Positions 50,222-61,917 of a stretch of 61,917 bases of DNA are shown here, one piece after another. The notes beneath the pieces are model-generated. The model worked only from the letters and a program-made list of their open reading frames with translations, did no database searches and was not told the origin of the DNA. Every line of letters starts with the position of its first letter. Position 1 is the stretch's first letter. Location: NCBI GenBank assembly GCA_037074765.1, contig JBAMDO010000261.1, positions 1-61,917 on the forward strand. Direction: 5' to 3'. The position numbers were made by a program, and so were the translations under genes. Origin of the DNA: Mansonella perstans. Lineage: Eukaryota > Nematoda > Chromadorea > Rhabditida > Onchocercidae.

Positions 50222-50520
50222 CTAATAAATAAACGAAGTAGTGATTGCTGGTAGATTTTGATGATTATATAAAATACACATACACACACAGACATACAGA
50301 GATACATAGATCTTAGAAGGAAATACCGGGACAAACAAATTATTCATTCATTTTTAAAACGAAGTAGTAATTGCTGGTAGAAGATTTAGATGATTATATA
50401 AAATATATATGTACACATATACACACATACATACACAGACACAGACATAGACACACACAGACACATACGGATGCACAGAAGTTAGAAGAAAATACCGGGA
50501 CAAACAAATTATTTATTCAT
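50075..50520. repeat. Tandem repeat of about 130-170 bp enclosing CA microsatellites
   Basis: Two and a half copies of a unit that contains AAACGAAGTAGTGATTGCTG, an ATGATTATATAAAATA segment, a CA-rich tract, and then GAAATACCGGGACAAACAAA. The first copy has a long pure (CA)n tract at about 50157-50217. Confidence 0.9.
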
Positions 50521-52587
50521 TTTCAATTTTATTAGTTATTTATTAATTTTGTTAATAAGAGAAGAACTCCAGATTATTTAGGTATTTGTGTTGTAATTTA
50601 GGTTAAAAATTCATTAAAAGGAAATATCGGGAAGAACTAGAGGAACAAGTGTTTTATTCATTTTGTTTTTTTTTCTTTGAAATAAACTAAATTATTTAGT
50701 TCTAACTAGTTATAATTTTGAGCAAAAATTCATTTTTTTTAATTATTACTAATCTTAGCCTGATAATTTAAAGACTTATCAATTGCAGCATCGATAATTT
50801 AATCGTAGCCTATTGATTTTGCTACAAACGTTGTTAATCTGTTCAAATTTATGAATCCTTAGCCTGCTAATTTAATTACTCATTAAGCTTTAGCCTGCTA
50901 ACCTAGACATGCTAAATTCATTAATCATGGTCCTATTAATTTAGTTTTACCAAAACTTTAAGTTTAATTAAAACATAAAAGTGTAATTGGCAAACAATGC
51001 CAAGTTCACAATGTACTACCAGTTACATTTATAAAACTCTATAATCCTGAAAGGTCAGTTTTTTGAAGGATTTACACTGCCGCATTTTTATCAAAATTGT
51101 CCTCAAAAAAAAAAAAAAACCTACGATAACAATGAGACAACAAGCAAATACGCTTTATCAGAAGTGTCTAAAAACAAAAAAAAAAAAAAAACTAAGACAC
51201 CGTCATTGAGACGAAATTCTGGAAAGTAGGAAAAGGAAATGAAAGCAGTAAATTAAAAGTTGTTTAAATAGCTATGAAAAAAAAAAATGAATCACGATAA
51301 TTTATTACTATTCTAATTAATTTCATCGTTTTTTTTTTTTGTTGTAGAAATGCCGAAATTCCTTCATTGCTGTTATTTTTGCTTTTTTTTCTCTTCCATA
51401 TTAAATATATTTCTTAAATTTTTTTTAATTAATAATTTTAATTAAAAAATTTGTTTTGTTTCAAGGAAAATTGAAAATTTAATTAAGTAAGCAAAAATTA
51501 ACTTTCTTTTTCAAATTTATATTAATAAAAAATTCTTAAAATATTTAAAATGAATGAAATTATAATTACATTAATTGATTATTTATTTATTTTGTAAAAT
51601 AAATGAAATTATTATTAGGCTAATTAATTAATTATTTGTTCTGTTAATTTGTATTGATTTCGAAATCTAAGGAAGAGGAGAGCGGTAATTATTACGGAAG
51701 TTTATTTTGTTTATTTAAGCTATTCATGATACGCGCACTTAGCATTGAACAAAAGTAATGAGATAGAGAAGGGAAAAGATAATGGAGATAGAGGAGAAAG
51801 TATGAATGGAAGGTTAGTATTAATGATGATACTAAAAACTTAATAACGCATTACGGTATTTCGTTAAAAGCAAAGCCGGATTTTTAAGACTTTAATATTG
51901 CTTAGTGGAAAAGAGGGAAAGAGTGCAGGAATGAGGAGGGGAAAAGGGGAAAAAGGATGCCAGTTTTGATAGGATAGAATAGCAAAAAAGACGGATTTAC
52001 AGCAAGCAATCTTTCTCAACACTTCTCGGAAGCTCTACAGCAAATAACTTAGCCAGAAATACGAGATCGTGCAAAAGTGCGAGAAATAGATTAGGGTCAT
52101 TACACAGGATTGATACAAATGGTCTGCATATTTTGTCTGTTTTCTATCTATGGGTACATGTATATGTGTGTGTGTTTGTACAACATTTTATTGTGAGCAA
52201 TATTGCTTGAAAGCTTTGCACCGATAAACCGTTTATGTGTCCTTATCAAAGAAATATGCTAGATTTAATTTGGTAAACAGGTCCAATGGAGAAAGGGACT
52301 TTTATACGGGTTTTCAATTTTCATGCAATTATCCCGAGATTTCCGATAAATGCTACTTGGTGCACTTGGAAGAGTATAAACTATCTTTCTCTCAGGCTAC
52401 ACTTTTTAATCTATTTTCGGAAAACAATTAGCTCATTTAAATACATATATATATATTTATACATATATATTTACGTATTCGGTAAATTTAAAGAGTCCTG
52501 ATCTTATCGCAGTATTTATCAAAAAAAATAAATTATAAATTAAAGCTTATTAACAAATATGTAAGCATTTATTGCACAGGTTGATAC

Positions 52588-52815
52588 TTGGCTGTTAAAG
52601 ATATCAGAAAACAAATTTAGCCAAGATACAATTTGCTTAGCTGTTGAGGATATCAGAGCAAATTTGGCCAAGATACAATTTGCCTCGCTATTAAAAATAC
52701 CAGAGAACAAATTTGGTCAAGGTACAATTTGCTTAGCTTTTAAAGATATTCGAGAACAATTTTGGCCAAGAGCCCAAGATATAATTTGCTTAGCTATCAG
52801 AAATATCAGAGCAAA
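52588..52815. repeat. About 48-bp tandem repeat
   Basis: Four to five copies built on GATATCAGAGCAAATTTGGC and CAAGATACAATTTGCTTAGC. The unit length varies through small insertions. Confidence 0.85.
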
Positions 52816-53186
52816 TTTACATTAATAATGAACATGCATGCGTTGATATGATAAATTTGCAGCTTTGAAGACTAATAAAACATTTTATATATTTATGACA
52901 TCTTATATGTCTTTTAAATTCAAATACAAAGTTAGATTTTATGGTTTTTTTTTTTGATATCAAAATGCTTCAGTTTTATAAAGTAAACCAAGTAGTATAC
53001 GCAAAGGACCAAAAATTTTTGAGGACAGTAAGAAGTGTGAATGCGGTGTGCATCAAATAAGCGGGGTAATTTGATACGTTAGCATATAGAACTTATAGAT
53101 TACACAAATCATCCTCATCAATCATAAGTCATTGTCATTTGCCAGTCATTTTCAAGTCATGCATAATTTCAACTCGCAGTTGCTTC

Positions 53187-53249
53187 AACAATAATTCCCG
53201 CAATGCTACAACAATAATACCCGCAATGCTACAGCAATAATTCCCGCAC
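53187..53249. repeat. 27-bp repeat, two and a half copies
   Basis: Adjacent copies of CAACAATAATTCCCGCAATG followed by CTA. Just downstream, at 53463-53560, lies a separate GATGATGA/AATGATGATGAT microsatellite. Confidence 0.85.
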
Positions 53250-56200
53250 CCTTTGAATCTTCCACCGCGATAATTCTTTTTAATACTGATTAGTTAAAAA
53301 AAAAAAACAATAGCATGAGATAAGGCTAAAATTAGAGTTTTTTTTTCAGGGAAATGGAAAGGGTTTAAGTTAAAGTTTAAAGACCTTTTTTTTGCGAAGT
53401 GGAAGACAGTTTAAATTAAAGTTATCATATAAGTTACTCACTGGAATTTTTCAAAACTGGCAGATGGATGATGAGAATGGTGATGAGAATAATGATGATG
53501 ATCATCATCATGATAAGAATAATGATGATGATAATGATGATGATGAGAATGATGATGAAAATTGTCGATGTTTTGTTTGGACAGAGTTTGGACATAACTT
53601 CACAACTGATAATTTTGGGCAATGAAAAAGTGATCAGAGAAAAGGTACGCATAAACTACGGAAGTTATTACACGCAAACATTATAAATGAAAAGTTTTGA
53701 ATAAAATGGGCCTATCTGTTCTATATTAAGCAAATATTAGGGCCTATGTCTAAGTATTCACACTAAATTACAACAGATGTCATTATTCACGGGACAGAAA
53801 TGATGCAATCTGTATCAGACAAAATACCTTGTGACATACTTTAAATGAATGAGAGAAAAATGATATATGAGAAAAGTAAAGCATGAAAAATTAACGAAAA
53901 TAGCATTATGACAGTTTGGGAAAAGAATGAAAAAAAAATAAAGTTTTCATTATATCAAATTGTCTTACTGATAAAAAGCAAAGCAACCATCATCTTACGG
54001 TAAAGTTGACTTTTCCGAATTGTAAAATTTAACGATTAAAAGATAATTTAATAGCTTCCAATTGAATTAAATCGTTTTTGTCAAAAAAATGCATGCAATT
54101 AATGATTGAAATACTAAAAGAAGCATTTTACATTCTAACTAAGGTAATTAATGATTTTCTCGATTAGTTGTTGATAAATTAATGAGATGAAATGCTCAAA
54201 GTATAGCCAGTAAGAATTTTGCTTTATAGTTATTTTACTGCAAAAAAAAAGAAAAAAAGAAACAAGCATTGAGAAGCACTGAAATTTTTGTTTTGAATGG
54301 AACAAAATTCTGCCGAATGATTGTTGAACAGAGAAAAAAAGGAAAAAGGAAAAAGAAAATCAAACCAACCTTTTTCCATCATTTCCATTTCATTTTTCCT
54401 GCATTTAAATTCAATAATAAAAATACTCAAAGAATGGAAATTGTTTACTTAAGCGAATGGAAAAAAACACATTGTGCTATTTAAATTTTTATGATTGCAA
54501 AAAAAGAACGCAGTAAAAATCAGCAAGTTGTTTTGTTGATTGATTTTGTTGTACTTTTCTTTTTTTCCAAATTTCATATTTTGGCATATAAGTTTACCAT
54601 TTTTGTACAAAAAAAGTTAATTGATTTTAAAGAGAAAAAAAGAAAAAAAACGACAACAATTATTATTTAATTTCTTATATTAACATTCAATAATAATTTC
54701 CTATAATTCAATTATTTTATATCAATATTCAATTAACAGTATCTTATAATTTGACTTCTTATTTTAAAATTCAATTAACAACGTCCTACAATTCAATTTT
54801 TTATGTCTAATTATTGAAATTTTGCAAATTACCAAAATGCACGAAAATGAAAAAATAAAAATTAAGGCCTAGAATTTCAATTTAAAAATTAAAAACTAAG
54901 GCCTAGCATTTTCATTTAAAAACTGAAATGCTTTAAGGCTTGGAAAAACTTGTTATTCTTTTATGTTTTAACAAAGTATGAATGTAACATTTGTATGAAA
55001 ATTTGAAAAAAAAAATTGAACAAACATTTCATATTTAAATCTACCAGCTATGTCTTTGTAAATTACAAAATACCTAAATACATTTTATCTATAGAAATAA
55101 ATTAATAAATTAGGCTTTATGCCTTTAGGAAAATGAATGCTGCCTTTTTAGTTTTTTAGGGTCTTTTTGTACTATGAATATTTTGAAAATAAAATTAACA
55201 AAATTTCATAACAATAACAAAAAAAAAAAGAAAAACTCAGCATACGTCTAGAAATTGTGCTAGGACAATTTTTTTTTGTGTGAATTTTTTTGACTGTAAT
55301 TAGACTAATTATTGAGGCTATAAATTAAAAGCAAAATATAATCTGCTAATTATCATTAAGTGAAAAGCATGAAAGAGTTAAAATAATGAATATTACAATG
55401 AAGTTTTTCTTGCAAGGCTTTTTTTTTCAAAATCAAACTTCTTCTGAAACTTTTTCATTGCTTTTATTTTTGAATTTGAATTTAATAAATTAAAAAAATT
55501 TCAGATTAAAAAAAAAAACTTTCTTCATACTCCTGTGAGCTTAAAAAATTAATAATAATAAAAAAAAAAATGAGTTTGGAGAGAAAAAGACAGTACTGTT
55601 GAGAAATTGATGGATTTTTATTTCTCAAAATGATTGAAATAAATTTGCTTAAGAAACTGACAAGTTGGCGACAGATGGCGGCTGTTATGCATTCCCTAAG
55701 TAAACTGCCACGCCTCTTATCAGTTTGATCAGTGAACAGACAAGAATGCATTATTTCTTGCCCATTTCTCTTATCAATTTCAAAAAACTTTTTTCTACGT
55801 AGCATTAAAATTCAGCTAAAGAAATCAGTGAGATTTTTATTATTGGAATTACTTTAATAATGGAGCTATGGGGAATATAGAAAGCTTTATCAAGAGATTA
55901 GGAAGTATTTAATTTAGCTCTCTAAGAAGCATTGATAGTTTTATCGGGGTGGATTACTTTGACTTTAGATTACATATGGATTTATTACTTTGATCTTAGT
56001 CATAAGAAGAAGCATTAGCAGCTTTATCAAGATTATTTTGAATCAATATGCTCTGAGACATTTACGCCATTTTTCTGCTTGCAAAATTTTCAACTTAATT
56101 TTTGTGCATCATTTTAAAAGACGGTAAATTATGGGAAGCTGTGAGATATTTGCGCTTATAGAGGTATGCTCGGAAATTAATGAAATGATCAATTTTTTTT

Positions 56201-58202
56201 CCTTTAATTTTTACTTCATCTGAATTACGGTAAGTAAGCTTAAATGATATAAATATTATTATTGCTAATTATATTTATAATAACAATCATTGATGCAAAT
56301 GTCATAGTTTTTTTTTTTTTTTTTAAATGTCTTCTCTATTTTCAAAGTTGACTTCACTTATCACAAAGCATTTTGGTAAATAATTAATTCTTGATTTTAA
56401 CTTAATTACTCATTTCATCTATTTAGAGTAATGACATCAATCTCGTCATATTTTAACAAAATACTTTAGCAATTCTGTCATCGCCATATCTAATCAGAAA
56501 ACTGAATAATGGTTAAGATGTTACTACAACATTTAAGCAATGATAAAGAATGATTATGATTGTTGGTAAGGCATTTAAGTAATGGTTATGATATTAGAGT
56601 AAGTGTTACAAAAAAAAGGTTTTTTCTGCTGTCACCAAATCAAAGCAATATATAAGTTAATTATCAAATACTCTGTAGTAGAAAAGATGTATTACCAGTC
56701 CATGCAGGTGATAAATAAATAATTACTGTTAAGGATTGAAATACGAAAATTTCCACAAACATAATACATATGCACACACACACACATACACACACACCCA
56801 CATGCATATACATACATATATCACATGTACTCTAAAATATACATCATAAATGGAAATAATTACTGATAAGGATTAAATAAGGAAAATTTACATAAACGTA
56901 CATACATTTCCAAACAAACATAACATACACGAACATACAAAGATGTGTACAGAAACATACACACACGCATATGCATACAGCAAATATATACTCTAAGATA
57001 TACATCGATGAAAACTTTGATAGCTTCTGCTGAACTGTAATGTAAACAAACATTCTTTTCATGATTTCATTTTGTCATGCGGAACTAGTCATATACAATA
57101 AACGGAATGTGAATACGGAATGGGAAACATGTTAGAGAAGGGAAATGAATGAATTGTACTAAACTATGGAGGAAAATAAGAAAAAAATTTTCCAGTACTT
57201 ATGGCATATTGAATGCATTTAGGAAATAAACCTGTGAGCAATAAATGATCGGTAATCAAAGAAAAAAAAGGAAGGCTAGAAAAAAATGAATAGGTGCTGC
57301 ATTTCCGGTTTTACGGTTTTAAGACTTCCAAGAGATGCCTAGTTATAAATTCATTACCAAGCTATATAAAATAGAAGTGATTAAATTTTAACTTGTGCCT
57401 AATAAATTTTAAAATGAATTAATAGTAGGTTAATGTAATTTCAAAATAACTTAAAAAGATTAGATGATAATAAAAAAACTAAAAATTACTTTTTCATTCA
57501 TTTACTTATCCACTTGTGTTGACTCATTTTTATATTTGTCCGTTCATTCACGTATTATTATTTCTAATTGATCTAATTTTCATTTTTTCTAGATCTAATT
57601 TACTTATTGATTCATTTAGCTATTACTATTGTTGATCTAATTTTATAAATAAATATTGATCTAGCTTATCTGTTCATTTATTTTCACTTTCGTTGAACTA
57701 CATACTAACATTGTGAACAAGTATAATTTAAAGCATGACTGAGTGAAATGAAATTTTTTACAAAAATACTTTTTACAATGCAAAAATAATTTTACCGTTA
57801 AATGCATGAAATGTGGAATTTAAAAAAAAATTTAAAGAAAATTTTTTTAAAGTTATATTTTATAAGATAAGAGAAAATTTGAAACAATTTTCATCAGCCA
57901 TTCACATTCATTCATTTGTGCTGGAAAATTTTCAAAACCACAACACAACACAGATCATTATTACGATCATCAGAACAAAAAAAATAAATAAAAATTAAAA
58001 TAACTCCTTTTATTTCTTTTCCCCACCCCCCCTCTCCCCTCCCCCCCATTCTCATATTTTCTCTACCGTAATCATCATCATCAATTTGTTTTTTTTTTTC
58101 CAACAACTGAAGAGATTATTAGTCAATCAAAAATACTGCTGTCCAAATGAAGTATTTATTCATTTTTTGAAGTGCAAATTGCAATATTTGGAGCACTTAT
58201 AA

Positions 58203-58315
58203 GAGCAGCAGCAGCAGCAGCAGCGTAACAGCAGTAAAAATAACAAGAGCAAAAACAATAACAATAATAGCAACAATAACAACAGCAACAATAACGACAA
58301 CGACAACAACAGCAA
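58203..58315. repeat. CAG and CAA trinucleotide tract
   Basis: Seven pure CAG/GCA units at 58206-58224, then mixed AACAATAACAACAGC repeats to about 58315. It could encode poly-Gln or poly-Asn, but no open frame extends usefully on either side. Confidence 0.9.
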
Positions 58316-59069
58316 ATAGGTATGAGAATATTTGGTAGTAATTATTTAAATCATGCGGATAATCTTCTTTTGGAATTTCTCAACTTTCCCTTTCACTTTC
58401 TAATTATAACGAGATTAAGCTTAAAAGACAAAGATTAGAGATTAAAGGAGTTTGAATAATATCAAAATTAATCCCATTAAAAGGAGTTTGAATAAAATCA
58501 AAGAAATTTGCAAAAAAAAAGAAAGTAAATCTTTTATTACATTTTTTAATAAAATTCAAAAAAATTTAAATAATTTTTTTTTTTTTGCTTCTGCTTTCTG
58601 TTTTACCTCTATAATAATAGATCCTTCAGTGATTTTTCTTTTTTTATTATTTCTTGCTTAAATGATTGAAAAGATTTGCCGAGATGAATTGGATGAGTTA
58701 GATCTTAAAAAGTAATATTCTAAGAAATAGTGAGAAAAAAGTAAATTAAGGAACAGCATGTGTAGCAAATGAGGTATGAGCATACGCCAGATATGCTAAA
58801 TAAGAGTTATTTTTCATTACTGTCATTTTTCTTTCAACCTTATTCCACTTACTACTCCTGAGTGTCATTTTTTGTCGCATATATTATTGATCCAACTGTA
58901 AAAAAGTACTTGAATACTTGACCAGAATGTTGAATTTTTGATGAGTGAAAGAGAAATGTTGACGGATACTTAACTGAAGAATTATCAGTTAGCAGAATTT
59001 TACTGAAATATCGTTTATACTTCAGGGAAATTTCTCATCATTTAAAATTATCCATCGGAAATTAAAAAT

Positions 59070-59435
59070 TTTAATTAAATACTTTAACTCTAAGTTTATA
59101 TCATTTTGATAATTGAACGAAGCTTATTTCAAGTTTATACTTTAAACATAGAGGTACAATTCAGTAATTAAGTTTGTATTATAGGAAATATACTTTTATA
59201 GAAATACGCAAACAAAATGTTATTGTAAAAAATTGGGAATTGAAAATTTTGTAGCAAAATATTTTATCAAAATTTAAATTAAATACTCTAACTCCAATTT
59301 ATATTATTTTGATAATTGAAAGAAGCTTATTTCAAGTTTATACTTTTAAAATAGAGAGTACAATCAAGTAATTAAGTTTGCATTATTTAATATGGGAAAT
59401 ATATTTTTATGAAAATACGCAAACAAAAATGTTAG
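59070..59435. repeat. Direct duplication, two copies of about 155 bp
   Basis: Copies at about 59072-59224 and 59277-59434 share AATTAAATACT, TTTTGATAATTGAA, GAAGCTTATTTCAAGTTTAT, AGTAATTAAGTTTG and ATACGCAAACAAAA in the same order, with small indels between them. Confidence 0.9.
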
Positions 59436-61917
59436 GATATTAATTTTGGATAGTAAATAAAAGTAAGCAACCAGTAGTTGACAATGATTTGAAAGAAATG
59501 AGAAAGAAAAAGGTTGGAACGTGGCAAGTTCACCTTTCACCTTTCTCAGGATCACTTAAACTCTTTTTTTCTCAGTCTCATAAAACTAAATGAAATCTAG
59601 TTGACCTCTGCAATTACATGTAATAGCATCATCAGCCCAGTTAAATGGACTAAGTAGCAGCTCATTAAATATTTCAACAATTTTTGAATTCGAAAACAGA
59701 TATTTTATCAAATTTCAATTTAAATGGACAATTTATTCGAGATAATTCCAGAATCATTAAATATTAGACATTCCACTCGAATTTAATATCCATTTCATTA
59801 ATTTTAAGAGGTATGGTTCCAAAAAACAATCCTAAAATATAAAATTAAATTATTATTGAACAATCTTAAAATATAAAATTAAATCATTGCTTCTTTTTTA
59901 ATGCAATTGGGATTTTATGGAAATTTAAAATTTTTTTATATTTTTTTCAAAAATAAATAATACCAGATTATTTATTTGAAAAGATCAGAAAGTATTATTA
60001 TTAGTAAATTCGGTATCTTTTAGAACTGAGAAAGTGTTATAGATATTTTCGGCAAATCTATATCATTGTTATATTTTCATAATTTACAACCGATATTATA
60101 TGCATCAGTAATAATAATCATCATCACCATCATCATCATGATAATTATGATTAATATCATCATCATTATATGCAACAGATTTGCAAGCAATACCTGTTGC
60201 AGATAATGTCATCATCACCTGTATGATTTATGAACACAAGTAAGAGGTTCTTTGATGCTTTTATACAACAACAATCAAACTACTTGTTCGACCGCCAGTG
60301 GTATGTCCCCCGATGGCACTTGAAAATTTGAATATTTATGCAATATCATCATAAAAATTTTTCAACAGACATTCCAATTTATTTAAGGGACATGAACAAA
60401 AAAAAAAAGAAAGGGATCGTGAATATTTTGAAAGAAAAAAATGTGCTAATTAATACTATTAAGAATTAGGAATAATAATAACGAATAAATTATACTGAAC
60501 AAAAAAAAAAACTTTGTAATAAATTTAGTAGTGGAAATATTCACAGCATTAATGCCTAAATGACTCATAATAATCATTATATTATTAAGATTATTAATGT
60601 TTATTCGTTATTAATAATAATTTCCATTGTAATATTCTGCTTATTATTTGCATTATAATTCGTCTAAATTAATCGTAATTATGAACACTGATGTAATATT
60701 TATCTAAACCAAAAATTGCCAAGCTATGTTTGCATAATAATAATTATTATTAAGATTAATTTGTAATGATGTGATAAGGAAACAAGAGATGTAAGAATTG
60801 TTTTACAAAATAATTTAAATTAAAATAAATTAGCGAAATTGATTACAGCAATGTTCTGAAATAATAACTATATTTAGCTAATCATGATTTCGATTTTTTT
60901 TTGTTAATTAGAAATTTAATTCAATTATTCTGTCATTGCTTTCTTTTATGCAATTTGAATAATATAATAATATAATTAGCGATACAATTATATACACTAC
61001 AATTAATGATAACATGATTAACAATTTTGTTTCCTAAATAATTAAGTAAATTTTCTGAAAAAAAGAATTTGAAAATTACAATGAGCAAAATGAATAAAAA
61101 TGTAAGAGGAAAAACAAAAATGAAAATTTCAATTTAGAACAAAGTGACAAAATGATAAATTAAAGAGCTGACAAAAATAGAAGACGATGACAATGATAAT
61201 GTCTGGAAGAGTAGTAGTAGCTCTTTCATTTTTAAGGAGACCGATAGAATTGAAAAGGTATGTAAAAAGTAAGTTATAGTTTCGAATCTTTCTTTTTCTT
61301 TTCTTTTTTTTTTTTTTTAAAACGAACAGCAATGACATTCTTTGTGTTGTGATACGAGGTAAAATGAAAGAAACCCCCAACAGAGTCTGATCGTTATTAT
61401 TAATTAGTTCAATCTCGTCTTTCACCTAATTTATTTTTTTTTTTTTTTTTTTTGTTAACAACAATAACAACAACAATTACGGATATACTACATTTTTTAT
61501 AACAAAAAAACTACTACAAACTACACACAATTACAAGAACTTTTAAACTTTTTAATAACTTCTGTCAACCAATTTGAAATTAGTTCAGAGATGACATGTG
61601 AAATGAAATTTTGCTATCACATTCATGAGATCATTCATAGATGTGAAAATAGATCCGTAATTCATTGAGATCAAAACACATAAATATTACCGTATATAGC
61701 TCACGAGATCAGGATATCAAAATATATTCGTAATTCATTGAAATTAAAACATATAATTAGAACTATATAGTGGTACATGAGATCAAAATATTAAAACATG
61801 TAAATATAACCATATGGTACATGAAATCAAAATTGACCATTCTTTTTTGATTATAATACATGAGATCGAAATGACCAACTATAATTCAATCAGGAATCAA
61901 AATATTAATAAATCTAT

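Larger units (their letters stand above)
42783..61917. other. Gene-poor AT-rich region upstream of odd copy B
   Basis: About 19 kb in which no frame gives a recognisable protein. Content is AT-rich sequence, homopolymers, microsatellites and small local duplications, which are listed separately. An acceptor-like site at about 42844 and short 5' untranslated sequence of odd lie at the left end. Small exons in large introns, or RNA genes without strong primary-sequence motifs, could be missed here. Confidence 0.5.

Noticed and set aside
55506..55805. 99-codon minus-strand frame
   Set aside because: Low complexity at one end, no recognisable domain and no neighbouring exon; too weak to call a gene.
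60288..60335. Possible microRNA: ATGGCACTTG resembles the miR-263/miR-228 seed region
   Set aside because: The flanks do not fold into a hairpin by eye, and the match stops after the seed-like part.

Overview
The window reads as a nuclear chromosome segment of a nematode, most likely a clade III (spirurid or filarial) worm. Base composition is very AT-rich. Genes are split by introns of about 100-1000 bp with TTTTCAG/TTTNCAG-type acceptors, and several start codons sit just behind such an acceptor, as expected for spliced-leader trans-splicing. The encoded proteins are animal-type and single-copy (NEK6/7 kinase, Mediator subunit 22, odd-skipped zinc fingers). No bacterial gene, RNA operon, CRISPR array or plasmid feature was seen. 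Species was not determined.

Layout. 1-323: a 54-bp minisatellite whose one frame stays open. 2863-7150 (minus): an NELF-E-like RRM protein. 8366-11592 (minus): a calcium-regulated mitochondrial ATP-Mg/Pi carrier (SCaMC). 11593-13418: a head-to-head spacer. Then plus-strand genes: MED22 (13419-15492), HAP40/F8A (16013-18698), NEKL-3/NEK6-7 kinase (20398-24124) and PIG-X (about 25178-27325). 28.7-35.2 kb is a graveyard: a decayed BEL/Pao-type retrotransposon, a broken exon of a NAP1-family gene and a sphingomyelin-synthase-like pseudogene. 35.9-42.8 kb (minus) holds a tandem pair of odd-skipped zinc-finger copies: a full 330-residue gene (B, 39969-42782) and a downstream copy (A, 36560-38351) without a first exon. 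42.8-61.9 kb is about 19 kb with no recognisable gene, only AT-rich sequence, microsatellites and small local duplications.

The genes do not form one pathway. Two act in RNA polymerase II transcription (NELF-E in pausing, MED22 in Mediator). HAP40 is the huntingtin partner. NEKL-3 is a NIMA-family kinase. PIG-X supports GPI-anchor mannosylation in the ER. SCaMC exchanges adenine nucleotides across the inner mitochondrial membrane. The odd copies encode developmental transcription factors. Exon coordinates were worked out by hand from splice consensus, reading phase and family resemblance; they are models without transcript support.
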